From Anarhynchus alexandrinus (taxonomy: Eukaryota; Chordata; Aves; Charadriiformes; Charadriidae): a DNA stretch of 64,000 bases. The DNA lies in assembly GCA_008711295.1 (NCBI GenBank), contig VUYV01000017.1, positions 359,303-423,302 on the forward strand. The letters are read 5' to 3'. The translations under genes were made by a program, and so were the position numbers. Each line of letters opens with the position of its first letter. Position 1 is the first letter of the stretch. Under the pieces are notes generated by a model. The model saw only the letters and a program-made list of their open reading frames with translations, was not told the origin of the DNA and searched no databases. Positions 11,601 through 26,600 of the stretch are shown piece after piece.

Positions 11601-14600
11601 AGTTCATAGAATGAAGATGTGAGCAATTAATTCATAACAAGAACATGTGAATGATGTTTCTTCTACTATGAAATCGGATTGACTTACTTAGTGTAGTGCA
11701 ATCTAGAATCCCTACAGCTGAATGAATCCTAAATAATGCAATACAAAAAAAATTATTTTTACTGTGCTGTTTGGTTAAAACTTGACCCTTTCATATTTAA
11801 GAATAAACCATAAGAATGTGTCATTCATTTATAAATAGTTACTGAATGTCGCACTCTGCTCTGCTCCAGAGAAAGCAAATGATATTACTAAAGTTGTCAA
11901 GTGCATGATTTTCCTTGTAAGTTGGAAAATAAAAACTGCATCAGGAAAGTTACAGAAGGTTTTGCAATTCTAAGTGTATTTTAAATAATGTCTTATGCTC
12001 CAGTACTGTGAAACTTTGATCAAACTACTTTCATGCCTATGAGCTAAGCTGTGCTTTACTTAAGTAATATTTTTCCTTGTGTGGGTTGGGGTTTTTTTTC
12101 CAATCAAATAGTACTGAGGTAGGTGCTCTACACACATAATAAGAAAGAATTCATTACCAAAGGAATCTATAGCTAAGATAATGTTCGGGCAGTAGGTAGA
12201 TACAACAGGCAGGTAGAGAATAGAGGATGTACAGAAAAAATGGAAGAATTTTATTAAAGCAGTTGTCCCAGCGAGTGAGCTCCCTAACCCTTAGGCAGCA
12301 TGGGCAGTGTGGGAGATGTCTGAGGAAAAAGCAGTCTGTTTGTCAAAGCTGACAGCCTTGGGAAGTAGTTACAGTTCATTACTGGAAGAAAAAAAGAATG
12401 AGAAGGAAGAACTGAGATATGAATGGCCATTGCAGTGAAAAAGAGAGTTGTATTTGGTGCATAGGGAATGGATGCAAAAGAGGAGATGACGTTGGATGGC
12501 AACAATTAAGAGGATCTCGGTTGTCACGTTTTTGGCTGAATTTAAGTATGGCATACATATCCAGAACTCCTACTAAATATGCTGTATTACCAGGTAGGAC
12601 CATACACACATTACAGGGGGCTGAAAAGTGTTAATATTATCATCTTATCTATTTTGAGAGGGGTAGTTTATTTCCCTTCAGACTTACCCCTTTATTCACC
12701 AGTTTTAGTTCTGAGTTTATAATTTGCATTTTGAGACAGCTTAATGGTTCTCCAAAAATTGGTGTCCAGCTCAGAGAAGAGATTAAAGCATGTTCAAAAA
12801 TCAGAACCACACATCTTTTCCTATTTATATTATAGGCTGCTTTGGGAAAATCTTGGGTGGCAATTGGGAGGCTTTTAGCAAGCACCATTTTACCATTTTT
12901 ATCAGATGCTTATAACTACATATAAACTAACTCTGATATTTTTATTCTGACTCAGCTGGTAATTCTTAATGACTTTTTAATTTTCCTCCCCTATTTTCTC
13001 AGCTGTGGAATAGGGGAAAAGATTCTTAGCTGATGGTGTGGTGTCTTAGGACAATTTTTACATGTGGAAGATCTTTGCCACAAAACCACTTTATGTTCTA
13101 AACATTTAGATTTCTAAATATTTGAGGTAAGGGATCTCAAAAGACAGAGATTGATTGAACTGGTCTCTAAATAACAAGACTGGATTACTGTACAAAGTGC
13201 TTTCCTAGGCTTGTTTTCTTCTTCTATCCAAGTATCTTGAGTGGGTGGACTTTGTAAACTCTTCAGCTTTCTAGGTGCCTCCAGTACTTGGATGTCTCAA
13301 GTATCTCTGATCTGCCTGCAGAACATCTAAAGAAAGATACAGAGAGCATCAGTGCAAATGGTCCATGCCACAGACCCACTTTGGAGACAGGCTTATTGTC
13401 TTCATAATGTGATTTTGACTTCTGTTGTACTTCTTAATGCATGATGGCTTCATAAGTTCCATGCACACTGGAGTCTTCAGATTCACAGATGGGCTGGGCA
13501 CGATCAAGGCAACATAGGCAGCATGTTTTACATTTGCTGGGCTTACCACTTGCAGGTCAACGCAGCACATGCCTACATTTTCCTGGCCACAAAATCCTGT
13601 AGGGAAGTGTGGGCTCCCTAGGGGAGGTGAGAGGGGAGAATATACGGAGGTGATGCTCCCAAGTGCAAAAAGCATTTCAGATTTTTCCTTCTGTGCACTA
13701 GTAAATCACTTGTTCACAAGGACCACATAAATATTCCTTATAGAATTGGAAGGTTAAATATAGGAATTTAAAAAAAAAACACTCTCGCAAATGTATGTAT
13801 GTAATTTTAATTGACTGAGCTACAAAATGAAACATTCACACTTCCGTATTCTATATGGAAAGAATTCTCAGCCCTACTCCAAATTCATGCTGGTAGTGGT
13901 AAAATGAGAGGTATTTTGGGAGCAGAAATAGATCGAACACAGTGCTGATTTGGCAATAATAAATCCAAGATAGTAAATGATACCATTGTTGGTAATTTGC
14001 AAAGGGGAGGGTGATTCTTCTGCATTTAAAAAATGTTCCATGAAATTATAGGTTTCTGGCTCCATTAAAAGAAAAATACATTTTTTCTTAGGCTTCAGAT
14101 TCTATAACTTTTTTAATGCTCCTTTTCTGTCTTTTTTTTTAAAGGAATCATATTCAGAATCAGCTTTTTCTCATCCAACCACCTAATTTATTCCTATGCA
14201 TTATGAGAATGCCTGTGAATTTAGCTTCTCATAGAGAAGCCTTTGCAGAGATATTCTCATGGAAAATTCTTACGTGTTGATAAATTGATTTGTGATGAGG
14301 CTCCAGAAATTAAAATATGGCTCCTCCCTCCTGTGGGTGTAACCCAATCCAAGGTTCACGTTCAGGACTAACTGGTTATATCCATCTTGTAAATCGTGGT
14401 GCAGGTTGGGCTTTTTAAGGGACACAGAGGAACAGCATCAACAATTCTTTGTTTCATTTTCATACCATTCAAATCAGGTGTTTAATGAGATCAGGCACTG
14501 AAAAGGCATTCCTCTGTGTAGATATTTCCTGCGGGCACTTTGAGCAAGCAACTCACATTTAACAGCTAAACCACTACAAAAGCTTGCCACACACACAGCT

Positions 14601-17600
14601 CCCAAGAAAAAGTGGTCAAATTTCCTAGCAGTTTCTTAAGTGGTGTCCAAAGTTTTCTGTCAGTCTCTTAAGACTAGCTCTGCTAGGGAAGCGACCTGTC
14701 ACTGACAATATTTTTTGACTGCCATTAAGTCTGTAGACTGCCAGTGGCAGACTGTGTTTCCCTTCAGCTGGTATTTACGAGATTCAGATAGTGTTTTGGA
14801 TCAATGACATGTCTACACTAGGAAGTTTTAATAGTAGCATTTCCACTGGGAAGCAGCTACCAGCATTGTGATTTCACTTCATTAGGTGCCCATGGAGGTG
14901 CTTTTGTCAGCACAGTACCTCTATGCAGCAAGAAGCTGCGCTGACAAAAGATGTGTTGTGCTGCCCACAGGTGTTATATGGTCTCCCATACCATCATTTG
15001 CGGTGCTGCTCTTGGAGGCTTCATTACAAGGCACTGTGGAAGCCCAGGGACGCTCTTCTGTCATGCTGTGGTCATTTAACCTACCCTGTGTATAGAAATA
15101 TGTTTTTGCAGCTAGTATGTGTGCTTTTTCTTCCTTAAATGTCCTACCAGCCCTCTAGCCCTTGCCATAGTTGTCTCTTACTTTACACTGTGTGCTGTCT
15201 CTTCATCAGAAACAGAAAAAAAGCACAGAGAAATTGCTGGGAAACCTAGCCAAAAGGTACTACAGTAGCAGATACTGCTACGGTGGTGAATATTGCAGTG
15301 GGCTTTTGGTTGCTCCGGTTCAGAGAAAGGACAGATGGTTGCCCGTGCCCGGCTGCAGATAACCTTTTCCCAGGGATAGTGTCATCAGGTCTTGGGCAGT
15401 GCTGTGGGAACCTGTGCTACCACTGCAGCCTGGACCAGCTAGAAACGTGCAAGCACAACTTAGAAAATACTTGCCTGAAATCCTTATCATGGTTGTGGCA
15501 GAGAACAGCTATGACGGGGAAGAACAACTCTTGCTGCCTTATGCTGGAAACCCAGTCACAGTCCAGCCTTTTTACTCCTGATCAACCACAGCCTTGAAGA
15601 AATTTGTTTTAAACTCAAAGATCACAGTACTGGGAAACTAAGTCATTGTATTTTCTTACATATTTTAATGTTTTTCTCATGAAAAAATGCAAGTTATCAT
15701 ATTTTTTCAAGGAATAATTTAAATAGTCTCTGTTTTTGTTTAGATAATCGGGGTTTTCCTTTTCAATGTACTAATTTGTTAAATATTCTCTCTGCTTATT
15801 ATGCCAGAATGTGAATTTGGTCATTTTCCAGTATTTTCTTCTGCACTGCATGTAAGCATAAAATAACAAATTCAAAAGGTCGTTCCTTTGTTTTCCCCCC
15901 TACATTTGTCTTGATGCTACTCTGTGGGACGGGTGTGCAGAGAGTGATTTTTGGGGTGCATCAGCAAAGTGAAAAAAATGTCAAAAGCTACCTTCTCCTG
16001 TCATAGGGGGGGTTCTTCTTCAGGTCTTTCTTAGTGAGCCACTCTTCTGGCTTAAGTGATGTCTTATCTCCCTGTGGGATCTGCATCCTCTGTATCTCTC
16101 TAAAGGTTTGGGATGCCTTCTACTATCAAATGCCTGTTGTCACTTGGTCTGTGATTAGGAGGCTCTGGTCCATCTAAGAATTAGCAACCAGGAGAGGTTA
16201 GTGCCCAGGGCAACCGCAAGCATTTTTGTTGGTCCTTCTGGCAGCCTCCACTCCTCCAGCTTTGCCCACCAGTCTGGCTCATGCCAACTTTCCCTAAATT
16301 TTGACATTACCTTTGAAGCTTCTGTGTTAGATGTTTTTATTCACAAAGTGGTTTCATATCTGTCATTTTGCACGCTGTGTCATCTCCACCAGCTGAAAGA
16401 TTCCAGGACGTCTCTTTAATGAGGCTACAGCATAATTAAACTCATGAGTCTTTCCTTAGCTCTGCCTTAGTCTGGTGAATATCTAGTGTGTCACAAAGGC
16501 TGGCTTGTGAGGAGGAATAGAGGCTTTCCAGAAACAGGCTGAGGACTTGGGAGATGAGGTGGACTTTTCACACATTTGATTTTGGGTAGCAACATTCAAA
16601 ATCGTGACCTGTGACATTTTCTTGAAGACTCATCTATGGTGGGATTACTCCTAAAGTAGTGTTTTTTTCTGCTAGGACTGCAGCATCCATGCAAGTATTT
16701 TAGCTTAGAAGGATCTTTTACCAGTGACAATGCCCTTTGGGGAACTGGTTTAAATTCTAGGATTTTATCAACAATTTGAATCATTAACTCCAACATATTC
16801 ACTCACACAACATAAGTTTTGTAGGTAGAATTTTATTCTGTAAACCAGGCCTAAACAATACTTTTTTATAAAGGGACTGGAAGATATGACAACCAAACAG
16901 TGAGAGATCATTTTCATGTTGTAGACGAGCTATCTAATTCATTCTCAGGGTTCATAAAATATTTAAGAACATATGTTTGGCTGCTGTTAAACATCGACAT
17001 AAGCTACCTGACACAGATGTCAGTAAAAATAATTGAGTAACTGGGTCTTCCGAGGGATTTGGCAATCGGTGTCTTAGCTTCTGACTGCCTGATTTAAATA
17101 ACTTCTGAAAATGAGTTTACAGGTTACAGGATTTGGGGTAAACCAGTTAGGACATTCAGAGGGAGTCCTGTATTGCTTTTTATTTAATCATCTGGAACCT
17201 TTCCTTGTTTGGAATGTATACAAGAGCAACCTAATAGAAAATTATGAAACTGTTAATGCTAGTTTAAAATTACTGGGGAGTCTGGGGACAATAATAGCAA
17301 TATTTGAGTTCAGGTTGACCTTTTCAAGAAATGTGGGATTTTTACAGCTGAGGGGAAAATGTAGGAAGTATTTCACTATTTACAAAACTGTGCTTTCTGT
17401 TCACTACATCTGAAAATATATTTCTTAGGCAGTATTTGCCACCTTTTCTACAACAGGAGGCTATAGAAGATGTGCAGCCTTATTCAGACAAAATTCCAAA
17501 GACAAGGAGCACAGCTATGTCATGCCTGGTTTTATGAAAGTGTCATTTGGGAGCAGCAAAGGTTATTTAGTTATTTTTTATGTATTTTTTTTCCTCCCCT

Positions 17601-20600
17601 TCAGACAGAAAACAACACTTGAGAAAAAAAAACAACAGTTCGTTGCTAAGAATTGCCACTACAGCTTTGGGGAAAGTGTTACCCGTTATTATTTGGTCAG
17701 TTATCAATGCTGTTGCCTGCCTAATGAGGGTTATTTGTCTCCTTTCGCTTTCAGCGGCTGTGTTCCCCAGCACACAGACAAGTCGAAGTGGAACGGCAGC
17801 AGGGGCAGTGTCCTTGTCCCACCCCAGCAGCCGCCCCTCCCCAGGACGTAATGTACAGGGTAGTCCTCTCCATCCTTCCCCCCAGTTACCTCTTCTCTCA
17901 GCTGCGGACTCGGAGAGGTAAGACCAGCCCTTGCTTTTCCAACACTGAGCCTGGGGCAGGACTGCCTTCAGAGCTGCCAGGATGGGTGGAAACTGAATTG
18001 TCAGTGTGCAGAAAGTCACTGGTGGCAGCCCCTGGGTAACAACTGCTCTGAGTATGGGATTACCAGGGGAAGGAGAGGTGAAAGGGACTCTTGTCACCCC
18101 AGCCTAGGCAGGGAGGCTTTCCATCCATCTCCATTTCAGGGACTTCTTCCAGCCTCCTCTTGATCTCCACCAAGGACCCGAACAAGGAAAGTCATACTGG
18201 CTGGGGCACTAAACTTCAGAGGACCCCAGCCATCCCTTACAGAATGGGGGCCCTGAGATGCATGTTTCTGTTTTACTTGTGGCAGGAAAGACATATTCTG
18301 TCAATATTCTCTCAATAATAAGTATTTCTGCAGGAATTTGGCATTTGTTTTTCCTTGTCATTTTATTAAAACCAATAGATAATGAAAGAATTTTTAATTC
18401 ACCCTTTTGAGAACTTGATTTATAGTCAGGATTTATTTTATGCTGGCTAGGTACAAACCCCTTGACCTTTGCTGTTTCAGTGATTTTAGATATTTCAGTG
18501 ATGTGAAAGCAGATTGCTTGGAAGTGGTTTAATTTTCATGTTTAGTCATTCCCTAAATTATTTTCAGCAATCCTCCCAATTATTTATATAGTGGTATTAT
18601 AGATTTCCACTTAGTTCATTGAACCAGAATTCTACCAGATCGCATGACTGAAGAGGTTTTCAGTGGAAAGTCAGGACGATACACCATCACACAAAATACT
18701 GAATTCTTACGTTGTGTGTATGGATACTTAAACATTATTTTGTTAATCTCCCTATTTTTCAGTGCTCTAAATGATAAATTGCTGTATTTCATTAATGTAT
18801 TTCAAAGTGTTTAATTTCCTTGAGTGACAAAAATGCCCGTAATTTGAAGAGCACAAAGCATCCAATTATAAACCTGAAAAGAACATTCATTAGATTTCAG
18901 TTACTGATAAATGAGCATAATTTCTTTGGAGGAAAGCAGTACTCACTCTGCCTTGTATCAAGAAGATGGAAGAACATGATGGCTCAGGGAATTGACAACA
19001 GGTGAAAGTATTTTTTGATTTCAGACTGCATGTGTGAATTCAGCCAGTTCTGGAGCCACTGCAAATTTTTTAGCTTTTTGTACACCAGTCTGAAGGGAAA
19101 CTTGCTCTTTCATGATCGTCTAGTGGTTCAGTTCTTCCTTCCCACTCCTGGCTCTGGCTCTGGCCCTCAGTGCAAACTCTGGGGCTGCCCGTGCTCTCTT
19201 GCCTCACTCAGAGGCTTTTCTTTCCTTCCCAGTGTAGTTTTCTCTCCAGAGCATGAACTGTCCCACACCCATATCCAACAATTGCCAGAGCACGAGGTGA
19301 CAGGCAGGGACAAAGCAATAGTTATTACAGGTATAAATTTCATGACGAAACACATCTATCTTCTCATTAGGCCATTTCTGAGGCAGTTACTGGTGTAGGA
19401 CCATAGCAGACACATTTAGAGTATGACTTAACTCATTAAGTCCTTGAATGCGTTACAGACCTCAGGATACTACAGTACTCTACAGAACAGCAATAATAAA
19501 AAGCTAGTGTGATACACTCCTTTCTCATACGTTAACTGTATAGACTCTCTCTAAAAAGGCCTTAAGTGCTAATTCCTATATGTGGAGCTAGTTTGGATTA
19601 AAAAAAAAAAGATGCCAGTATCTTCATTTAGGTAGTATGACAAACGGCGATTAGAATTCAGAAAACAAAAAAAGTTTACAGCAGTGTTGGTTTGATTGCA
19701 GAACATATAGTACAAATTAAGGGAAATTTTTAAAAGAAACACTAATGCAGAAGCTGCGTCTTGAATTTAATACAGTCCACTCACGTAGGTGCCCTGTGAA
19801 TACACCACTTCATGGGTGTGATGATACCTGTGAAAACGTCAACTGAACAAATCAACACTTCAGTATATAAAGTGCCAGAGGCAGTGTCTTCGAAAGATGT
19901 GAATCACCCCGTTTATCCCAATCTGGTCACTGAGAGGACTGCAGGATTTAGGGGTGCAAGCAGGGGATTTGTTCCCCACATGCAGTGCGGTTCCTGACGC
20001 GCTGTGCATGTCTGGGGTCACTCCACGGCTCGGACTGGCTGACCAGCACTTGCCCCTGCGGTAACCCACATTTGTTGGACAGAATTGGATCCAAGCTGGC
20101 CTGGCAGCTTTGGCGACTCTGGGGCCAGTCACGTGCCCCCTGCATTTTGGACAGCAGACTCAGGTTTGTGAGTGGCAGAAGCAGAAGAAAGCACTTTCCC
20201 TACATCTCCAGGTACCATGGGGTAGGGAAATAACTGGAGGGCTTCTTTTGCGTCTTTCTCCACCTTGGCGATGGGAGGGAGAGTGTGGACTTGATTACAC
20301 CTTATTAATGTGAGAAACTGAACCAAACGTGGGTCACATATCACACTGCTTTCATTCTGTGTAGAAAGCTCAATGTACACAGAGTGCAAGTCAGATAGAG
20401 AGTTTGGATCGAAGGAGCAACTTCATTTATCAAAGGAATGTGCATCATAAAAATGTGGATTTACATTTTTTTTGTTCCAGCTCTTTGATACTTTCAGTGC
20501 TCCCCTAATATGAAATATTGCAACTGTTCAATGAAGGTACCAAATGGCAATGGTACCCAAAAGTGTATGTATAAAAGTGAATGTGTACTTGGCTTCCTTT

Positions 20601-23600
20601 TCACTAATTTTGGGGATAAAAGAAGACATGGGCATTAAAGGAAGCTGAAAAAACAATCTAATTAAAACCCAGATAAAAAATTTTGGGTTTATATGTCATA
20701 GTTAACATGTGCAGCTCAGTGCCCCAAAATTGATGGTGCCAAATGCTTGAAATTTTTTCTTTTATTACTTTTTTATTATTTATTGGATTACCCAGCATAT
20801 ACCTTTTGCTTTTTAAGGCTTGCTTTTGTGCAAGAAGTAGCCTGTTAACTGTCAGAACATGATTTTTCATTTTGACTTGGTGTTCCAGGTGATTTTTCAC
20901 CTACCTGTGAACCAGAGCTAGTGGTATGTCCCTGAAGCGTGACGCATCCTGGCTTGACAGGAATTTCTAGAGACTGTAAAGCTGGAAGGACTTAGGGCTG
21001 AACTGTTCAGTTTAGCATTACTGTAATGCTATAATAAGTTCTGCAACAGTGCTTCTTTTGCTTATTTGAGTGTGTGGTTATATTCCTTTTATGCTTTTGC
21101 TGTAAAATAGTAAGTAGCTCCAACCCAGACTTCCAGAAGCAAAAGCCTCTGAGTGGTTCTAACCAAGAAGTCGAGACTTCCAATCTTCACCTGTTACAAA
21201 GCCCTTTGTATGTGGCATACAAGGGGCTGCCTCAAAGAAAGTCTTTAGTTAAAGACCTTAACAGTGTGGTTTTGAAATCAGTACAGTAATTTCTTTCCAG
21301 GCATGGGACACTTCAGAAGATTGTCTGCTAAGACATTATCACTTTTTTTTGTTAGTGAGAAAATGACACATATAAATGACAGACAAAAACGAGTGGAGGT
21401 GGCAGCAAGTCTAACCACAAACCTGAGCCATAGAATCGTAGAATCATTTAGGTTGGAAGGGACCTTGAAGATTATCAAGTCCAACCATAAACCTAACACT
21501 GCCAAGTCTACCACTAAGCCATGTCCCTAAGCACCACACCTACATGTCTTTTAAATACCTCCAGGGGTGGTGACTCAACCTCTTCCCTGGGCAGCCTGTT
21601 CCAATGCTTGACAACCCTTTCAGTGAAGACATTTTTCCTAATATCCAATCTAAACCTCCCCTGGAGCAACTTGAGGCTGTTTCTTGTCCTGTCACTTGTT
21701 ACTTGGAAGGAGAGACTGACACCCATCTCGCTACCACCTCCTTTAAGAGACAACCTAGCAAAGCTTGGGATTTTTCTCCAGCCTGTTTCCACACTTCTTC
21801 TTTTAACAAAGGGGGTCTTTTCCTCTTCTTTGCATTTGCAAGAAACTCAGTTCTCTAGTACAATACATCCACAGAAAATGCTGAGAGAGATTTTAAAGTT
21901 CTATATCTCTATCTCCAGGGAATCTGTATATTGAGGTGGCCGCTCACAGCTTCCTTCCTTAAATTCCACTTTCAATTCCACTTAAATTATCCTTTCTTAT
22001 TCTCACCAAAGAGACCAGTGGTGGTGGTGGTCAGAGGGGCTGTTCTTTCTTCCTGCCATCCCTTCTGTGGATTAGATGGAGCACTGGTTTAATCTGAAGT
22101 AGCAGTTCCTGTGTTCCTAAAGCTTGAGCATGAAAATGATTTTTAGACACTTATTAATGACTGAAAAGAAGGATATAAAATTAAAGTCTATTGGCACATA
22201 CAGCCTACTCCTCCAAGACCCCATGGGGATAGAAACCTGCTGTGGGACCATTGCTGTGTAGGATGTGAAGCAGAGCTTGACAAGCACAAATTCGGTGGCT
22301 GAACAAAACCATGGACAAAAATTTTGTTTGGGGTTGGCCAAAATATTTCTGTTATGGGAGAATAGTCCCTTCCATTAAAAAAAAAATTCATTTGCAACAG
22401 CAAAACCATTGGAGAGAAACATGTTGTATCATAGGTAGGTAAAAAATTTGTGGTTCTGTTATTTTGGTCAAATAAATGCATTCATGACTTTCAAGAAAAA
22501 TGTTTGATATTTCAAAATTGTGCTTGGCAAAAGCTAAGCTTTCCTTACCAGTGTTATTAAACTGTGTTTATTTGATTGTCATTGATAGCTAGCTGGACTA
22601 ACTAACAGTGCAATGTGTTGGGTTACAGAATACTTTATTACAACAGAATGTTTCCCCCACTGACAGTAGACTGAGGAGCTGCAGTCACTAGCACACAGCA
22701 TAAAGTGTGGAGCCAAACCAAAATGTGACATCAAAGCAGAATGACAAGGGTATTTAAAGCAGAGAATGGAGACGTCACCCCAGATTTTCTGGATTTGCCT
22801 AGAAATACAAAGGCAATCAAGAGGGAGCAAGCATAGGTTGTTCCTCACTTAACGTTGTCTGAAAGTGCAGCACTGTACAGGATGCTGTTGGTGACAGCAA
22901 CCTGCTACAGGGACCTTATGGTTTTGTCATCTGTCCAGCCAAAACTTCAACTGTAATAAGATGAAAGCCTGATCTCCTGGCTGTGTCAACTGCATAACAT
23001 CTGGATATGTTCCCAAACTGTTGCAGCCCAATAAAAAGGATTAGAACTCAGCCAGTTAACAGAGCAGCAACCTAATAAATTGTGTTTACAAATTGTTCAA
23101 AGAAAACTATGACCTCTGAAGAAAAAGAAAAGACAAAAGTTTTCAGCTTTAACATTCCATTTCTGTTTTGGTAGCATATTGAAAGCAACCATAAGGAATG
23201 GTGTTGTCTAGACGGTGGCACATGCTTTACTTTTCAGTGCGAACTGAGAAAAAGCAGAGAGTGAAGACATAGCTACATCCAACATAGTTACATAGCTCCT
23301 ATCTCAAATAATTCCTGCTAGTAGCATTTTATGCCATAGTGTAGCATGGATTAATAGTAGGTAAAGTATATCTTCTCCTCTTTCCTCATTTATACGCAGA
23401 TGAAGTTCCCTTTCTTTTCAATATATTTTTAACAAATATATAGTTGCAGTGAAAATATTTTCTTTGCTGTTCCTAAGCAAAGAAAATATTCCCTTCATTT
23501 GCTATTATTACTACTATAGTATAATGTGCTGTTACCATTACTTTTGTCATGCTCCTAGTCCCCTGCAGAATTTATTTGAAACTGGAAAATAATTGGAATT

Positions 23601-26600
23601 AACTTTTTTCCCCAGCAAACTACTAGTCGGGAAAAGTGAAACACAAAATTTGATGCAATATGAAATAATGATCATTTGCTAGATTTAGCAAAAATCAACT
23701 TTTTTGCTACAACTCTGAAACACTACAAACAGGAAAAGCAGAAATATACTAACCCCCTAGAATATTAAGTTGACAGAGATGGTGTCCTGCAACCCAAATG
23801 ATTATTTGGTATTTGGGCTCTTAACATGTTTTTTTTCTGTTAAAAAAGACAAATTGGTTGTGCCAGACATTTTTGTTGTGATCTGGCTTGTTTACCAAAA
23901 CAAGCAGTTCCTTAGAATACGTAGCAGCTGTCAAAGATTTGACAAAGTTGATTCTCTTTGACTACAAAAAAGAGTCAGAGTAAGTTAACCTCCACACTTT
24001 TTTTTTTTTAATGTAAGTTTGCCCTTACGCTTTTTTCCTGGTGATTCAAGGTAATCGTTATACCCACATTTGAAATGTGCTTTCTGATATCCTATGAATA
24101 TGGCCTCACAGGAAGGAGAATTTGAGAGAGAGAGAGGAAAGCCAGAAGCATGAGTGGGAATTCATGGTACCATTAGTGCCAAAAACAATAGTTCAGAAAT
24201 TGTATCTCAGACACCAAATCGATGTGATTGATTGGCTGCCAAATTATAGATTTTTTTTAGTGACTGTACACAATTTTTATCTGCATTTTGAATTTGAACT
24301 CTGGTTGTTACTTCTTTCCACTATATGTATGTACGTGTACATGTGTGTGCATATATAGTAATTAGATTAGCCACTTCTTCCAGATTTCCTCACAAAGATG
24401 CATAACTGCAGCTTTCCTTTGCTGTAGTGGTTCTCACTTCTAAGTCTATCTTGCAATTAATCGTTCCCCAGTTCTGCCCCCAAAATGCCAGTCTCCCATC
24501 CTTCCTGCACTCTTTGCTTCTGTAGCATGAGGTTTAAAGCATTGAGGGAGGAGGACAGAAGAGCACGAAGATTTGAGATGTTGCATTGTGTTCTTCCTGT
24601 TGCCCTTTTGCTAGTCTCCTGAAAAAAAAAAAAAAAGGAAAGAAAAACTTTCTCTTTTAGAAGGTGGGGAAGTGAAGCAGGCAGTGAGTCAAAGGGGTTT
24701 CCTTTTAAGATGGGACTGAAATCAGTGAGAGACCTGGAATTTTTCTTGTCATCAGGACAGTCTCCAGTCTTGGACCAAATTTCCTGCTCTCCCTTCTCCC
24801 CTTAGGAAGGGGAGCTCGCTAGTTAGCTACAGAGAGCTCTGTGAAGTGGATGCAGGTGACAACTCTCGGATACATCAAACAGTGAAGGTGGGAGAAGCCC
24901 ATTGAGAAATTCCTGTATAAGCACAATGTCCAATATTACCAGGCCAGTCATCTACTTCCGTAAGCTTCCCGAGACTGGGAGTGTGAAATCAAATGAAAGA
25001 CTGCCAGCCTAAAAGGACGCCAGCCTAAAAGGACGGGTTTCCCTACCATTCTGAGGTCATGAGTCTTTCAAATTCCCGTGGAAAAAGGGGAGCACCATCA
25101 AAAAGGTGTAGGTCAGGCAGAGCTTTGAATGGTAGTTCTCTTCTTGCTTTCCTTGTTTCCAACCAGCTTGAACAATCACAACTTCATATCACAGTTACAA
25201 TACCTGTCTCCACTGTCTTGGATTGCAATGGCAGTTCTGCTTGATGGGAAGTTTAACAAAAAAAAGGGTTTCCCTACCAGCCAGTTCTCAGTATTTTCTC
25301 CACCTACAAAAATAACCCCTTTGATGCCCAGACAATTCAGCAGAGCCAGTTCTTTTATCGAGGACTCTCAAAGCATTTGAGATTCTGGGAGAAGAAACAC
25401 CTTGCATATATACTTGCTACAGAGACATAAAAGGTTCTTTTCTCAGCACACCAAAGACTCATTTATATGTGACCAACCATGCTAAAATAAACTATATGAA
25501 TAGTTATAAATACTATATAAATCCACTATTTATACTATATGAATATAGTATTAGTATTAGCTTTCCTCTTCCCTTCCTTTTCCACGTTACTTAGACTGTG
25601 CATGTAGTTTAAATTTGGGCCAGCTCCAGTCAACAAATGCCTGAGTAAAATCTTTTTTCCATGTAGCCATTACCAGTTATTAACAAAACCCCTAGATACA
25701 TGCCATTTTAACTAATCTTATCAAAACAGGTAAGCTTTGGTAACTTTGTCGTCTGTCTTGCTTACTACCAAATCCGGTCATTCCCCAGCAGGACACTTTT
25801 TCCTAGCTACTATTGGAAAGGGAGAGGCTACTCGACGGCTCCAGAAATGTCGCTGCTCTGATTTTGCATCCAGCAGGCATAGGGAAGGGCATCTTTCTGC
25901 AAATCTGGCTGATTCCTGCTTACATCGGCTCCAGGGCTTGGCCACAATTCTTGATGGCAGTTTCCGAATGGTTACAAACTGGTCCTGATTGTTTCAAGAA
26001 CAAAATTAAATTTGCAGTTCCCCCAGTAACACACTGTGATTTGCTCGGGGACAAATCTGGACTGAGAGAAGTCCAAGTTTCTCTTTTGTTAGGCAGAAGG
26101 GAAGTAAAAGTAGATAACTATAGACACCCATATGAGTAAGCCAGGAATTCATGAAGTGATTCATAACTCATTATGAAGACCAGTAAAGTCTGCTAAAAAG
26201 GAGTCCTGTCTGGCTACACAAAGTAGTGCATTATTACTGGGAGGTTTTTTTGGATGTTAAATCAAATGTGAAATCTGTAAAACTGTGCTTTTCACTTTGA
26301 GTTTTGAAAAGGATTTTTCACCTGATGTTGGCTGCTGGTTAAAACAATTTTTCAGAGACTAATTTTCACAAATTAACTTTGAAAACACAGAGGATGATAT
26401 CCCATATTTTTAAAATAATAGGTAGTAATTGTGGGAGGTGTCCCTGCCCATGGCAGGGGGTTTGGAACTAGATGATCTTTAAGGTCCCTTCGAAACAAAA
26501 CCATTCTATGATACTAATAAAAGATAGTGTACTGCTGCAGCAAATAACACTCTTTCTGTGTGAGTGCCATACAAAAATCTAACTCCGGTTCTTACTCAGG

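Noticed and set aside
15171..15597. Overlapping open frames of 60-104 codons in a GC-richer intron patch
   Set aside because: Three overlapping frames are open, none matches a family, and none is bounded by convincing splice sites; treated as chance.
17567..18097. Antisense 176-codon open frame over GLIS3 exon 17755-17917
   Set aside because: Its length comes from the GC-rich coding exon on the other strand. The sense frame has splice sites and family match; the antisense one matches nothing.
19812..20389. Cluster of overlapping open frames on both strands
   Set aside because: Local GC content lowers stop frequency in all frames. No family match and no splice support.
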